From NCBI GenBank assembly GCA_934435195.1, contig CAKSAJ010000008.1:35009-99008 (forward strand): a stretch of DNA of 64,000 nucleotides. The letters are read 5' to 3'. Source of the stretch: an uncultured Schaedlerella sp. (lineage in GTDB: Bacteria; Bacillota; Clostridia; Lachnospirales; Lachnospiraceae). The notes below the pieces were generated by a model. The model worked only from the letters and a program-made list of their open reading frames with translations, did no database searches and was not told where the DNA came from. The translations under genes were made by a program, and so were the position numbers. Shown piece after piece: positions 1 through 7,663 of this stretch (position 1 is its first letter; every line of letters begins with the position of its first letter).

Positions 1-775
1 CTCTGAAATCCGGATATCGCTCAATAATCTTAATGATTGCTTCCGGTTCATCCATGCACAGAAACGCAAGCCATGCTTCCAGCCTTGTTTCTATCTTTAT
101 TGCTCTGTTTTCATTGTGCTGAATCTGCTTAAAAATGTCAAGTGGCACGAAGATATATTTTTGTAGTAAATTCATTTTTGCTCCTGTGTTTGAAGTTTGT
201 TCAAAACAATGAATATAGTTTTTCGGATATTTGTGGAATACTTCTGGACTTTTTTCGAAAAATACGATTGTGTATACCGGTTTGATATCTCTATATGAAA
301 ATTTAGTTACCAATCGACTTCGAACTCTTCGATATTGACGTAATAGTAAATCAGCAGAATAACATGCACCTCTTTCCCCCGGAAACATATAGCCAATTTT
401 CTGAATCTCTAGGTTTACAATGCTTCCATCTTCCAATTGCACTACCATATCTTTAATCAAAAGTGTACATTCATCTGCAAGACGTGTACCTTCATTTGGT
501 AACACTTCAATGATTTTTACTTTCTGTTTCAACAATAATGAAAGTAATTCATTCACCCGTTCAGGTGTGCTTTCCGGATTCAGAATTTCTTTTCCCATAA
601 AATCGTACATCATCTTAATGCCTTTTACACCGGTACAGATATCCAGAAACTCTTGACGGTGATCTGCGTTCCAACCATAAAACATTTCTAGTAATTTAGG
701 TTTACTTTTAATTATCTGTTCTACCTCCTCGCGTGTCCGAATTATTGGAAAATATTGTTGTAACTTGTTTTGCAT
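1..775 (-). CDS. PD-(D/E)XK nuclease family transposase (Rpn type), partial
   Basis: The reading frame is open from 775 down to the window edge, so the C-terminus is missing; about 258 residues are visible. Residues 95-150 carry the PDDEXK_2 signature: a core strand with an Asp near residue 109 (LLIKDMVVQL), then NLEIQK with Glu123 and Gln125, followed by ACYSADLLLRQYRRV. Proteins of this family are recombination-promoting nucleases or putative transposases that act on DNA in the cytoplasm and usually occur as many dispersed copies. I chose the second ATG (775) because GGAGGG lies seven bases before it; the first ATG (781) nearly touches the ribosome-binding site. The family call is firm; the biological role of such proteins is poorly defined. 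Confidence 0.8.
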   Translation of the reverse strand, partial: MQNKLQQYFPIIRTREEVEQIIKSKPKLLEMFYGWNADHRQEFLDICTGVKGIKMMYDFMGKEILNPESTPERVNELLSLLLKQKVKIIEVLPNEGTRLADECTLLIKDMVVQLEDGSIVNLEIQKIGYMFPGERGACYSADLLLRQYRRVRSRLVTKFSYRDIKPVYTIVFFEKSPEVFHKYPKNYIHCFEQTSNTGAKMNLLQKYIFVPLDIFKQIQHNENRAIKIETRLEAWLAFLCMDEPEAIIKIIERYPDFR

Positions 776-1112
776 AAGCATGCCCTCCTTCTTTGACAGA
801 AAAATTTTCTGGAAAAGGAATGACTTTTGCCTACAAACAAACTTTTCAGAGTTTATATAGAAGTTGATTTTGCCTAAAAAACTATTGGATAATAATGTCT
901 GATTTTCCTATTCCATTTCCTATTTTTCTGTTCAATTGTAATGTGTTCATTTTTGGAATAATTCCCTGATAAATAGGGCCCTGAAATGAATGAAATTAAT
1001 ATAGATACTTTTTGCAGACACTGAGAATTTATCTGCGTGTTGAAAGCATAACATAATGTATCTGTAAAAGCAAGGATAAAATTTATTCCAATCAGCCTAC
1101 CTTTTTCGTCAT
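776..1112. other. Intergenic stretch without a recognised gene
   Basis: This is AT-rich DNA between the divergent Rpn-type transposase and the HipA-like operon. I see the ribosome-binding site of the transposase at its left end and no open frame, hairpin or promoter that I would defend in the rest. Confidence 0.4.
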
Positions 1113-1254
1113 GTTACTGTTCACAGTGCCTGTGACCAGCAACGCATCTCGCCATTTTAAATCGCCTTTGGCGATGGGCGAGATGCCGTTCAAGATAAAA
1201 CGTGCATCCTCCGTGCCAATCAGCGTAGTGATTGACACGGGAGTGAACAGTAAC
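1113..1254. repeat. Nested inverted-repeat element (MITE-like or structured RNA)
   Basis: The ends are a perfect 12-bp inverted repeat, GTTACTGTTCAC at 1113-1124 and its complement at 1243-1254. Inside lie a second inverted repeat (CATCTCGCC with GGCGAGATG) and a third, tight one (ATCGCC-TTT-GGCGAT). The whole unit can fold into one long stem with nested hairpins. A 75-codon minus-strand frame crosses it but is best explained by the symmetry. A related ACTGTT/AACAGT hairpin occurs at 7488-7527. It is probably a dispersed non-autonomous repeat; a function as RNA is possible. Confidence 0.55.
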
Positions 1255-1294
1255 TTCGTCATATCCTGTATTCTATAGTTTTTTAGAAAAAATA

Positions 1295-1352
1295 TTTGAC
1301 GAGCGTCAAATAATAACATATAATATTATAAAATTATTTGACGAGCGTCAAA
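1295..1352 (+). promoter_or_regulatory. Promoter with two identical operator palindromes
   Basis: TTTGACGAGCGTCAAA occurs twice, at 1295-1310 and 1337-1352. Each copy is a perfect palindrome around a 2-bp centre, and the centres are 42 bp apart, about four helical turns. A TTGACG (1296-1301) inside the first copy, 17 bases and TATAAT (1319-1324) make a near-ideal sigma-A promoter. Binding at both sites would cover the -35 box and the transcription start, so this reads as an autoregulatory operator for the two genes downstream. Confidence 0.75.
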
Positions 1353-1368
1353 AAGAAAGGAGCAAATG

Positions 1369-2190
1369 ATGGATAATAAAATAATTATGGAAACACAGGA
1401 TCTCACATATTTAAAATGGTCGCATATCAGAAGTTCAAGTGGAACAGCAGGAACTTTTTTGAAATCAGAATCCGTGATAGAAGGGAAAAAGATATATTAT
1501 AAGTTATCTAATTTTGATTTTGTGAATGGAGTTATAGGGCATGAATGCGTAAATGAGATAATTGTTGATCGTTTGCTTACTTTATTAGGAGTGGAACATC
1601 TTGAATATAAGTTGATACATGCAGATATAGAGATAGAGGGAAAGATATATAACACATATTTGTGTGCTTCTGCGGACTTTAAAAAACGAGGAGAGAGTAA
1701 GATTGCGTTAGACGATTATTATAGAACGAATGCTAAGAAAGAAGAATCACACTATGATTTTTGCGTTCGCTGTGGTTGGAAAAAGTATATTGATCAAATG
1801 ATAGCAATTGATTATCTGATACTTAATAGGGATAGACATGGTGCCAATATTGAAATTTTAAGAAATGCAAGAGCTCGTATATTACGAATTGCACCATTAT
1901 TTGATCACGGATCGTCATTATTATATTCATGTATCTCTGATGAGGATGTTATGAAATTTGATATTATGGAAGACAAACGTTGTCAGAACTTTATTGGTAG
2001 TTACTCATGCTATGAAAATTTGAATTTCATAAAAGCTTGTGGAGATGTGTTTGATGGTAAGTTGAAGGAATCTGATAGAAGTATTATTTTTGAAGGACTG
2101 GAAACAATTTTGTCAGAAGTTTTTATTGATAAAATTTGGAATATGATTTATGAGAGGTATAAGATATATGAAAATCTTTCAAATAATTGA
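1369..2190 (+). CDS. HipA-like serine/threonine kinase (candidate toxin)
   Basis: A 273-residue protein with the kinase signature of the HipA/CtkA fold: Lys45 in YYKLSNF, a helix with Glu63, the catalytic loop NRDRHGAN (Asn153, Asp155, His157, Asn160) and the metal-binding Asp179 in PLFDHGSS. HipA kinases phosphorylate translation-related targets such as GltX and cause growth arrest; the substrate here is unknown. The protein is shorter than HipA (about 440 residues) and lacks its N-terminal subdomain. The second of two adjacent ATGs is preferred because AAAGGAG sits six bases upstream. It is transcribed from the palindrome-containing promoter and overlaps the next gene, which carries the DNA-binding domain expected of an antitoxin. 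Confidence 0.75.
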   Translation: MDNKIIMETQDLTYLKWSHIRSSSGTAGTFLKSESVIEGKKIYYKLSNFDFVNGVIGHECVNEIIVDRLLTLLGVEHLEYKLIHADIEIEGKIYNTYLCASADFKKRGESKIALDDYYRTNAKKEESHYDFCVRCGWKKYIDQMIAIDYLILNRDRHGANIEILRNARARILRIAPLFDHGSSLLYSCISDEDVMKFDIMEDKRCQNFIGSYSCYENLNFIKACGDVFDGKLKESDRSIIFEGLETILSEVFIDKIWNMIYERYKIYENLSNN

Positions 2191-2965
2191 TGAAGAAAAT
2201 GCATTATTAGCAGGAATTCTTCTTTACTATGAAAAAGCCAAAACTTGTATTATAGAATTGCCGGAATATCTGGATGCATGGACAGCTCCTTTGCTGTTTG
2301 CAAGCTATGTCAAAAAGAAAATATATACCATTCCACGTGATATTAGCTTTTTATGGGTAAAAGAAAGAGTAATTCCAAGCGGAAGACAGAATATCAAAGC
2401 GATTCTGACACATCATCATATGGAGACTTACGATGAAATGAAATTTTTAGAAATTTCAGAGGGTAGATGTTCACAGGATAGTCTTTATATTAAAAAAATA
2501 AATTATTTACCGGATTTTGTTATGGAAAGACAACAGAAAAATATTAAGGAATGCGTTATGTCTGAAAATCATACAATATTATGTTTTTTTGCTGATGAGA
2601 CAATGAAGAAAATTGAATTAGATAGCATGAAAGATATTGAAGAACTGAAAAAGATAGTGAATAATGAACGATTATATCAATCAGGAAAAATTGGAACAGG
2701 AGGGTATTTTATTACGTTTAATGATTCCATTGATATACAGGCAAGCCTTCTTTACGAAGTTGGGGAAACAATGCCATTAAAATTGAATGATTTTAAAATG
2801 TTTGTACAAAAAAATATTCTTGATACAACAGAAAGCTGTAATTTATTAGAATGTTCTCGGCAAAATATATCCTATATGGTAAATCAACAGAAGTTAAATT
2901 CTGTAAAAGAAGAAGCAAGGGGAAATCTATATTTAAAAGGTGATGTTTTGCGTACAATGTGGTAA
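2168..2965 (+). CDS. HTH-domain partner of the HipA-like kinase (candidate antitoxin)
   Basis: A 265-residue protein whose start (ATG 2168, after GAGAGG) overlaps the kinase gene by 23 bases, which suggests translational coupling. The first 220 residues match nothing I recognise. The last 40 residues (LLECSRQNISYMVNQQ followed by RGNLYLKGDVL) are a MerR/excisionase-type helix-turn-helix with the beta-wing seen in domains that recognise a target site. Together with the two operator palindromes upstream this suggests that it represses the operon. The gene order is toxin first, the reverse of classic hipBA. Function as antitoxin is inference from context. Confidence 0.6.
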   Translation: MKIFQIIDEENALLAGILLYYEKAKTCIIELPEYLDAWTAPLLFASYVKKKIYTIPRDISFLWVKERVIPSGRQNIKAILTHHHMETYDEMKFLEISEGRCSQDSLYIKKINYLPDFVMERQQKNIKECVMSENHTILCFFADETMKKIELDSMKDIEELKKIVNNERLYQSGKIGTGGYFITFNDSIDIQASLLYEVGETMPLKLNDFKMFVQKNILDTTESCNLLECSRQNISYMVNQQKLNSVKEEARGNLYLKGDVLRTMW

Positions 2966-2989
2966 AGTAAATTTCCGGAAATAAAAACT

Positions 2990-3031
2990 ATGTCGTAAAT
3001 AAGTAACCAACCGGCTACTTATTTACGACAT
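2990..3031. terminator. Bidirectional intrinsic terminator
   Basis: A perfect 16-bp stem (ATGTCGTAAATAAGTA with its complement) around a 10-base loop lies between the convergent HipA-like operon and thiC. A short T-rich stretch follows on the plus strand. Confidence 0.75.
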
Positions 3032-3039
3032 GTTTGGTT

Positions 3040-4365
3040 TTACAGTATATCAATATATTCTCCGGCAAGTGCTTTGTTCATACTTCTGACAGCGCAGAAT
3101 TTTCCGCACATGCTGCAAGTATCACTGTGATCATCTTCCGGTTTTCTACTGTCGCGGATCGCTTTGGCAGTTTCAGGATCTAAAGCACATGCGTACTGAG
3201 CATCCCAGTCGAGAACGCGACGGGCATCAGCCATCTTGTCATCAATATCACGTGCACCTGGAATTCCTTTTGCAATATCGGCTGCATGAGCTGCAATCTT
3301 AGAAGCAATGATTCCCTGCTTTGTATCTTCTACATTTGGAAGTGCAAGGTGCTCTGCAGGAGTTACATAGCAGAGGAATGCAGCACCACTCATAGCAGCT
3401 ACAGCACCACCGATGGCAGCTGTGATATGGTCATAACCAGGAGCAATGTCTGTTACAAGAGGTCCAAGTACATAGAAAGGAGCTCCCATACAGATACTCT
3501 GCTGTACTTTCATATTGGCTGCAACCTGATCAAGCGGCACATGTCCAGGACCTTCTACCATAACCTGTACGTTGTGATCCCAGGCACGTTTTGTAAGTTC
3601 TCCCAAACGAACAAGTTCTTCAATCTGGCATACATCTGTTGCATCTGCAAGACATCCAGGACGGCAGGCGTCGCCAAGAGAAATTGTTACATCATACTCT
3701 TCGCAGATATCAAGAATTTCATCATAGTATTCATAGAATGGGTTCTCTTCGCCTGTCATACTCATCCATGCAAATACAAGGCTTCCGCCACGGCTTACGA
3801 TATTCATTTTTCTTTTATGTTTTTTAATCTGCTCGATTGTTTTTCTTGTAATTCCACAGTGAAGTGTGACGAAATCAACACCGTCTTCTGCGTGCATACG
3901 GATAACATCGATAAAATCATGAGCTGTAAGTGTTGCGAGGTCACGCTGATAGTGGATAACACTGTCATAAACAGGAACAGTTCCGATCATAACAGGACAT
4001 TCGCTTGTCAGTTTGCGACGGAAAGGCTGTGTATTACCATGGCTTGAAAGATCCATGATTGCTTCGGCACCTAAATTTACCGCGCTCATTACTTTTTGCA
4101 TTTCTACATCATAATCTTTGCAGTCACGTGATACACCAAGATTGACATTGATTTTTGTGCGGAGCATACTTCCGACACCCTCAGCGCTTAAGCAAGTATG
4201 GTTTTTATTTGCACAAATGGCAACCTTACCTTCAGCAACAAGTGTCATAAGTTTATCAACATCCATATGCTCTTTTTCAGCAACAAGTTTGATTTCAGGA
4301 GTGACAATTCCCTTGCGGGCTGCATCCATCTGGGTTGTGTAGTTTCTCATGTTATTTGCCTCCAA
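3040..4365 (-). CDS. thiC: Phosphomethylpyrimidine synthase ThiC
   Basis: A 441-residue radical SAM enzyme that rearranges aminoimidazole ribotide to HMP phosphate, the pyrimidine half of thiamine, in the cytosol. It has the conserved ThiC blocks: GAEAIMDLSSHGN, the histidine-rich VTLHCGITR, GEENPFYEYYDEILDI, and the C-terminal [4Fe-4S] ligand motif CSMCGKFC. That motif is CX2CX3C, one residue shorter than the CX2CX4C of E. coli; I believe this is usual for the short clostridial ThiC. The protein is the short form without the long N-terminal domain. GGAGG lies a few bases before ATG 4365. It is downstream of thiW on the same strand, so the TPP riboswitch may control both. Confidence 0.95.
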   Translation of the reverse strand: MEANNMRNYTTQMDAARKGIVTPEIKLVAEKEHMDVDKLMTLVAEGKVAICANKNHTCLSAEGVGSMLRTKINVNLGVSRDCKDYDVEMQKVMSAVNLGAEAIMDLSSHGNTQPFRRKLTSECPVMIGTVPVYDSVIHYQRDLATLTAHDFIDVIRMHAEDGVDFVTLHCGITRKTIEQIKKHKRKMNIVSRGGSLVFAWMSMTGEENPFYEYYDEILDICEEYDVTISLGDACRPGCLADATDVCQIEELVRLGELTKRAWDHNVQVMVEGPGHVPLDQVAANMKVQQSICMGAPFYVLGPLVTDIAPGYDHITAAIGGAVAAMSGAAFLCYVTPAEHLALPNVEDTKQGIIASKIAAHAADIAKGIPGARDIDDKMADARRVLDWDAQYACALDPETAKAIRDSRKPEDDHSDTCSMCGKFCAVRSMNKALAGEYIDIL

Positions 4366-4654
4366 TCATTTTAATAAAAGAAATAAATTATATTTATGAC
4401 GTCAGCAAAATACGGACAGCGTACATGAAAGATGAAAGTCTGTAGTGATACAGACCGTTCATCGAAAAACCAACACGTCCAGTGAATGAGCATAGAAAAA
4501 ATAAGAGAAAATATTTCTCTATGAATATGAAATATTTTTGCCAACGCCTACATCAGAGCAATCTGATGATATACAAAATCATAAAGCGATTTGCTTTTTT
4601 ATAGCGGTACAAGGTGGTGTCCCCAATGTATCGCTTTTGGGTCAAACAAAAAAA
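4366..4654 (-). other. thiW-thiC intergenic region with hairpins
   Basis: No gene is seen here. On the minus strand the stretch holds a strong hairpin near thiC (GTCTGTA-GTGA-TACAGAC, around 4430-4460) and a weaker imperfect one just after thiW (AGCG-TACA paired with TGTA-CGCT, around 4605-4645) followed by A-rich sequence. These could attenuate or process a thiW-thiC transcript. I found no second TPP aptamer. Confidence 0.4.
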
Positions 4655-5161
4655 TTATGCTGTAGTGAGCTGTGACATTACTCCGCTTTTCTGAAGGATT
4701 GAAATTAGGATAAATGCAAGAATACTTCCAGCTACAGTAGAAATAAGGAATGGTATTACATAAACGAACAGTCCTGCAGGTGCAGCACCCATAAGGAAAC
4801 GGGCAACCGGATAAGCTGCGATACCACCAAGAATACCGGTACCGATAGCTTCAGCAAGACAAGTCAAGCTTAAGACTTTACATTTTTTGTAAACCAGTCC
4901 ACAGCACAATGCACCGACCATACTTCCAGGGAATGCCATAAGGCTTCCAAGACCAAGTATATTACGAAGCAGGCTTGCACAGAAAGCAATGCCAACTCCC
5001 CAACCAGGACCAAGTGTAACAGCGGCAAGAATATTGACCATATGCTGAACCGGAGCACATTTACTTCCGGCAACTGGAACACTCAAAAAACTTCCTACAA
5101 CTGCAAGTGCAGTAAGAACTCCGGCAAGCGCTAATTTTTTTGTTTTATTTGTTTCATTCAT
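4655..5161 (-). CDS. thiW: Thiamine precursor ECF transporter S component ThiW
   Basis: A 168-residue integral membrane protein with five or six hydrophobic segments and the ThiW-type start KKLALAGVLTALAVVGSFLSVPV followed by the conserved CAPVQHMVNILAAV stretch. ThiW proteins are substrate-binding subunits of energy-coupling-factor transporters and are thought to import the thiazole precursor; the shared EcfAAT module is not in this window. I start at ATG 5161 because AAGGAG lies nine bases upstream; an in-frame ATG at 5206 has no such site. The gene is preceded by a TPP riboswitch with a terminator, so expression should fall when thiamine pyrophosphate is abundant. Confidence 0.9.
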   Translation of the reverse strand: MNETNKTKKLALAGVLTALAVVGSFLSVPVAGSKCAPVQHMVNILAAVTLGPGWGVGIAFCASLLRNILGLGSLMAFPGSMVGALCCGLVYKKCKVLSLTCLAEAIGTGILGGIAAYPVARFLMGAAPAGLFVYVIPFLISTVAGSILAFILISILQKSGVMSQLTTA

Positions 5162-5221
5162 AATCTGAGTCTCCTTTTCTTTTTCTCTCGGAAATGCGTT
5201 TGTCATTTTGAAAAAATTAAG

Positions 5222-5256
5222 ATGAAAAAAGAATCCTCACCTGAGTGAAGATCCTA
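5222..5256 (-). terminator. Riboswitch-controlled terminator before thiW
   Basis: On the minus strand ATCTTCAC-TCAG-GTGAGGAT forms an 8-bp stem with one G-U pair and is followed by TTCTTTTTT. It lies between the TPP aptamer and thiW and is the obvious expression platform. A second hairpin (GAGATGC with GCATCTC, 5281-5298) sits between the two and could be part of the switch. Confidence 0.75.
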
Positions 5257-5313
5257 CCAGCTGTCCGAAATAAAAGAAATGAGATGCGAGGGCATCTCAA
5301 TCAATTACATGGT

Positions 5314-5410
5314 ATACATTCCCTCCGTTGGCATTATCCAAATCAGGTTTAAGTGGGTCGAAACGGAATTACGCTTCCTCTCAGCCGGTTTTCGCCAGCT
5401 CCCCAGTGAC
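5314..5410 (-). ncRNA. TPP riboswitch (THI element)
   Basis: Read on the minus strand the segment has the conserved THI-box blocks in order: GGGGAGCTGG, GGCTGAGAGG, CCTGATTTGGATAATGCC and AACGGAGGGA. These match the pyrimidine- and pyrophosphate-sensing helices of the TPP aptamer. It lies 150 bases before thiW with a terminator between, which fits repression by premature termination when TPP binds. Confidence 0.95.
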
Positions 5411-5584
5411 AATATAAAATTGTTGTCTAGTGATATTATGCATCTATATATATGAAATTGCAAGGGGAATCTTAAAAAATGGAAACTTTAAGGTAATGGT
5501 AATAATTGACAAGTAACGTATTATACTGCATATTCTAAGTAGTAAGTAAAATTCCGCAGATAAGTGAAAGAGAGGAAGAATGTT

Positions 5585-6490
5585 ATGAAAGAGCTTATAT
5601 TATCTCAGCAATATGCGTTACTTGCGTTAAACGGACAGGAGAGTCTTCATCCAAGCGTGGCAAAAAATGCGGTGCTGCGTGCAGTTGCTGCGGCACAGGT
5701 GTTGGAAATAGAGATGGGGAAAGCAGATACAAGTTCATTTTCAGAATTTTCTGCATCATTACAGAAAGCAGTGCAGATAGCAAAGACTTTGAAGAAAAAA
5801 GAAGCATCTCAGATTGAGCAAGAAGTGGTAAATGCTCTGAAAGCGGAAGAACTTTTAAAGGAAGTTCCGGATCTTCTGGGATGTGATATGGATTATGATA
5901 CATCAGGTATTGAACTGAAGGCATATCTTAGTGATGAGATAAGTTATGTTAGAATAAAAGAAGGTCTTCGTGCAGAGATTTTAGAGGATGGTCCAATTAG
6001 TTTGGAATATGCAGTCTTATTATGGCTTCTTCGTGAGAGTGGTTGTATTCATGATCTGTTTTCTGTATCAGAGCAGAGTCGTGTAGAAGAGCGTATGACA
6101 GAGGCTGCCGCGCAGGATGAACAGTATCGTACACTATGGGAAGCAGAATTCCATAGTATTTTCGAAGGAGCTATGAATCGTTTTGTAAAGACAAAGAGTA
6201 AATTGTTCAAGAATCCATATTTAGAAGGTGTAAATCTTGCGTTCCCTTATCTTGACAGAAGGAAATCGGTATTTATAGATATGGTTATTTTGGGGACAAA
6301 TGTAGCAGACAGAAGAGCTGCGGCTATAGAATATCTGAGTAAAAAAGGATTTACAGTAGAAGAAATAAGAATAGGCAGTGAGACATTGCTGAAAATAGGA
6401 AATATATATTATCGTATATTCCCGATGACAAAAACGGCGTATAAAGTACCGATTCAGGGAGTTAATCTGGTACCGGCGTACTGGCAGTAA
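5585..6490 (+). CDS. Protein of unknown function, distantly GPP34-like
   Basis: A 301-residue soluble, mostly alpha-helical protein. The start MKELILSQQYALLALNG recalls the GPP34/Golgi phosphoprotein 3 fold, which bacteria also encode, but I see no catalytic motif, and this assignment is weak. The ATG at 5585 is chosen because AGAGGAAG lies six bases upstream; a GTG at 5564 is in frame but lacks such a site. A TTGACA at 5506-5511 with TATTCT at 5531-5536 (19-base spacer) could be its promoter. It is a single-gene unit closed by a strong terminator. Confidence 0.55.
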   Translation: MKELILSQQYALLALNGQESLHPSVAKNAVLRAVAAAQVLEIEMGKADTSSFSEFSASLQKAVQIAKTLKKKEASQIEQEVVNALKAEELLKEVPDLLGCDMDYDTSGIELKAYLSDEISYVRIKEGLRAEILEDGPISLEYAVLLWLLRESGCIHDLFSVSEQSRVEERMTEAAAQDEQYRTLWEAEFHSIFEGAMNRFVKTKSKLFKNPYLEGVNLAFPYLDRRKSVFIDMVILGTNVADRRAAAIEYLSKKGFTVEEIRIGSETLLKIGNIYYRIFPMTKTAYKVPIQGVNLVPAYWQ

Positions 6491-6532
6491 GAAAAGGGTG
6501 CTGGCATAGCAAGTATTTGAATAGGCAGAAGA

Positions 6533-6580
6533 GAACCGCCCCGACTCAAATCTAAGTTGAGCCGGGGTGGTTCTATTTTT
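6533..6580. terminator. Bidirectional intrinsic terminator
   Basis: GAACCGCCCCG-ACTCAA pairs with TTGAGC-CGGGGTGGTTC to form a GC-rich stem of about 17 bp followed by TATTTTTC. It separates the convergent gene at 5585-6490 from the YitT gene. Confidence 0.9.
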
Positions 6581-6583
6581 CAT

Positions 6584-7429
6584 TTACACACTATGAAATC
6601 CCTTACCAATAATCTCACTTGTATTCGATATCAAGATAAACGCTGTTGGCTGATTCTCCTTGATATAGTTACGAAGTTTGATTGCCTGAGGGCGGTTGAG
6701 CGCAGTGAAGATAATATATTTTTCGTTTCCGGTAAATGCACCCTGGGCATCTACAACAGTTGCGCTGCGGTTCAGTTCATTTACAATGAAATCACAGATT
6801 GGTTGTGGATCATCGCATACAACGTTAAAATATTTCGAAAGATTAAAGCTTTCAATAAAGTTGTCGATCATGAAAGAACGAACGGCAAGTCCGAGGAAGG
6901 AGTACAGTCCGGTCTTGATGTCAAATACAAAGCATCCGGCAACTGTAATCAGAATGTCGGATACGAGCAATGCCCTTCCGATATCGAAACTGCTGTATTT
7001 TTTAATAATCATAGCAATGATATCCGTTCCGCCACTTGATGAGCCGATATTAAAAAGAATGGCAGAGCCAAGTGCAGGGAGTGCGATTGCAAAGCAAAGT
7101 TCCAACATCGTCTGGTCTGTCAGAGGATGGGTCATCGGACAGATACGTTCTAAGACAGAAAGTGCAACAGAAAGCAGAATACTGCAGTAAGCAGTTTTTG
7201 CTGCAAATTTTTTACCCAGTACAAAAAATCCAAGTAACAGCAACAGCATATTCATGATAAATGAAAAATCACTGGCAGATATTTTCCCTGTTTTGGCAAC
7301 AAGTACGGCAAGACCGGTGATGCCACCAAAAGTAAAATTGTTTGTAAATTTGAAAAAATAAGTTCCAACTGCCATAATGAGTGTGCTGACAGTCAGTAAA
7401 GTAAAGTGCTTTAGCTTACTTATATTCAT
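6584..7429 (-). CDS. YitT family membrane protein (DUF161/DUF2179)
   Basis: A 281-residue protein with five or six hydrophobic segments in residues 10-190, including the family signature FGGITGLAVL near the start and NIGSSSGGTDIIAMII in the middle, and a soluble C-terminal DUF2179 domain (about residues 225-281, ending ISNTSEIIGKGF). Members are cell-membrane proteins of uncertain transport function and are common in Firmicutes in several copies. GAGGA lies before ATG 7429. It is transcribed alone, away from the operon at 7664. Confidence 0.9.
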   Translation of the reverse strand: MNISKLKHFTLLTVSTLIMAVGTYFFKFTNNFTFGGITGLAVLVAKTGKISASDFSFIMNMLLLLLGFFVLGKKFAAKTAYCSILLSVALSVLERICPMTHPLTDQTMLELCFAIALPALGSAILFNIGSSSGGTDIIAMIIKKYSSFDIGRALLVSDILITVAGCFVFDIKTGLYSFLGLAVRSFMIDNFIESFNLSKYFNVVCDDPQPICDFIVNELNRSATVVDAQGAFTGNEKYIIFTALNRPQAIKLRNYIKENQPTAFILISNTSEIIGKGFHSV

Positions 7430-7487
7430 ATAAATCCTCCTGAAATTTGCTTATGTTACCTATAAGAATTCAAAAGAAAATCCTTTT

Positions 7488-7527
7488 AATTACTGTTTAT
7501 AAAATGCCATGTGAACAGTAATTTTTT
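7488..7527. repeat. Hairpin related to the 1113-1254 repeat
   Basis: AATTACTGTT (7488-7497) pairs with AACAGTAATT (7514-7523), followed by TTTT. The arms contain the same ACTGTT/AACAGT core as the ends of the element at 1113-1254, so it may be a remnant of the same repeat family. On the plus strand it would also act as a terminator, but no plus-strand gene lies upstream. Confidence 0.45.
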
Positions 7528-7624
7528 CCATATATCAACCGAATTGTAACGCGAGGATATTTATTTGTCAACGCAAAATAAAATCGTACGGATAAAAGTG
7601 CAGAAAAAGAAAAAAATTTTATGC

Positions 7625-7630
7625 TATAAT
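7625..7630 (+). promoter_or_regulatory. Sigma-A -10 box of the LRR-VWA-MoxR operon
   Basis: TATAAT at 7625-7630 lies 34 bases before the ATG at 7664 in a very A-rich stretch; a clear -35 box is not seen. Its position argues against the longer in-frame start at 7565, which would lie upstream of the transcription start. Confidence 0.5.
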
Positions 7631-7663
7631 AAGAAAAGTGAAAAATTTCGAGGGTGTAAAAGT

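Noticed and set aside
1092..1319. Minus-strand 75-codon frame upstream of the kinase gene
   Set aside because: It lies across the nested inverted repeat and the operators, has no ribosome-binding site and arises from the repeat symmetry.
3286..4047. Plus-strand 253-codon frame
   Set aside because: Exact antisense shadow of thiC with a cysteine- and serine-rich composition of no known family.
4366..4654. Second TPP riboswitch in front of thiC
   Set aside because: The CTGAGA and GATAATGCC blocks are missing; only simple hairpins are present.
7565..7663. N-terminal extension of the LRR protein
   Set aside because: It would begin upstream of the -10 box at 7625 and has no ribosome-binding site; ATG 7664 fits better.
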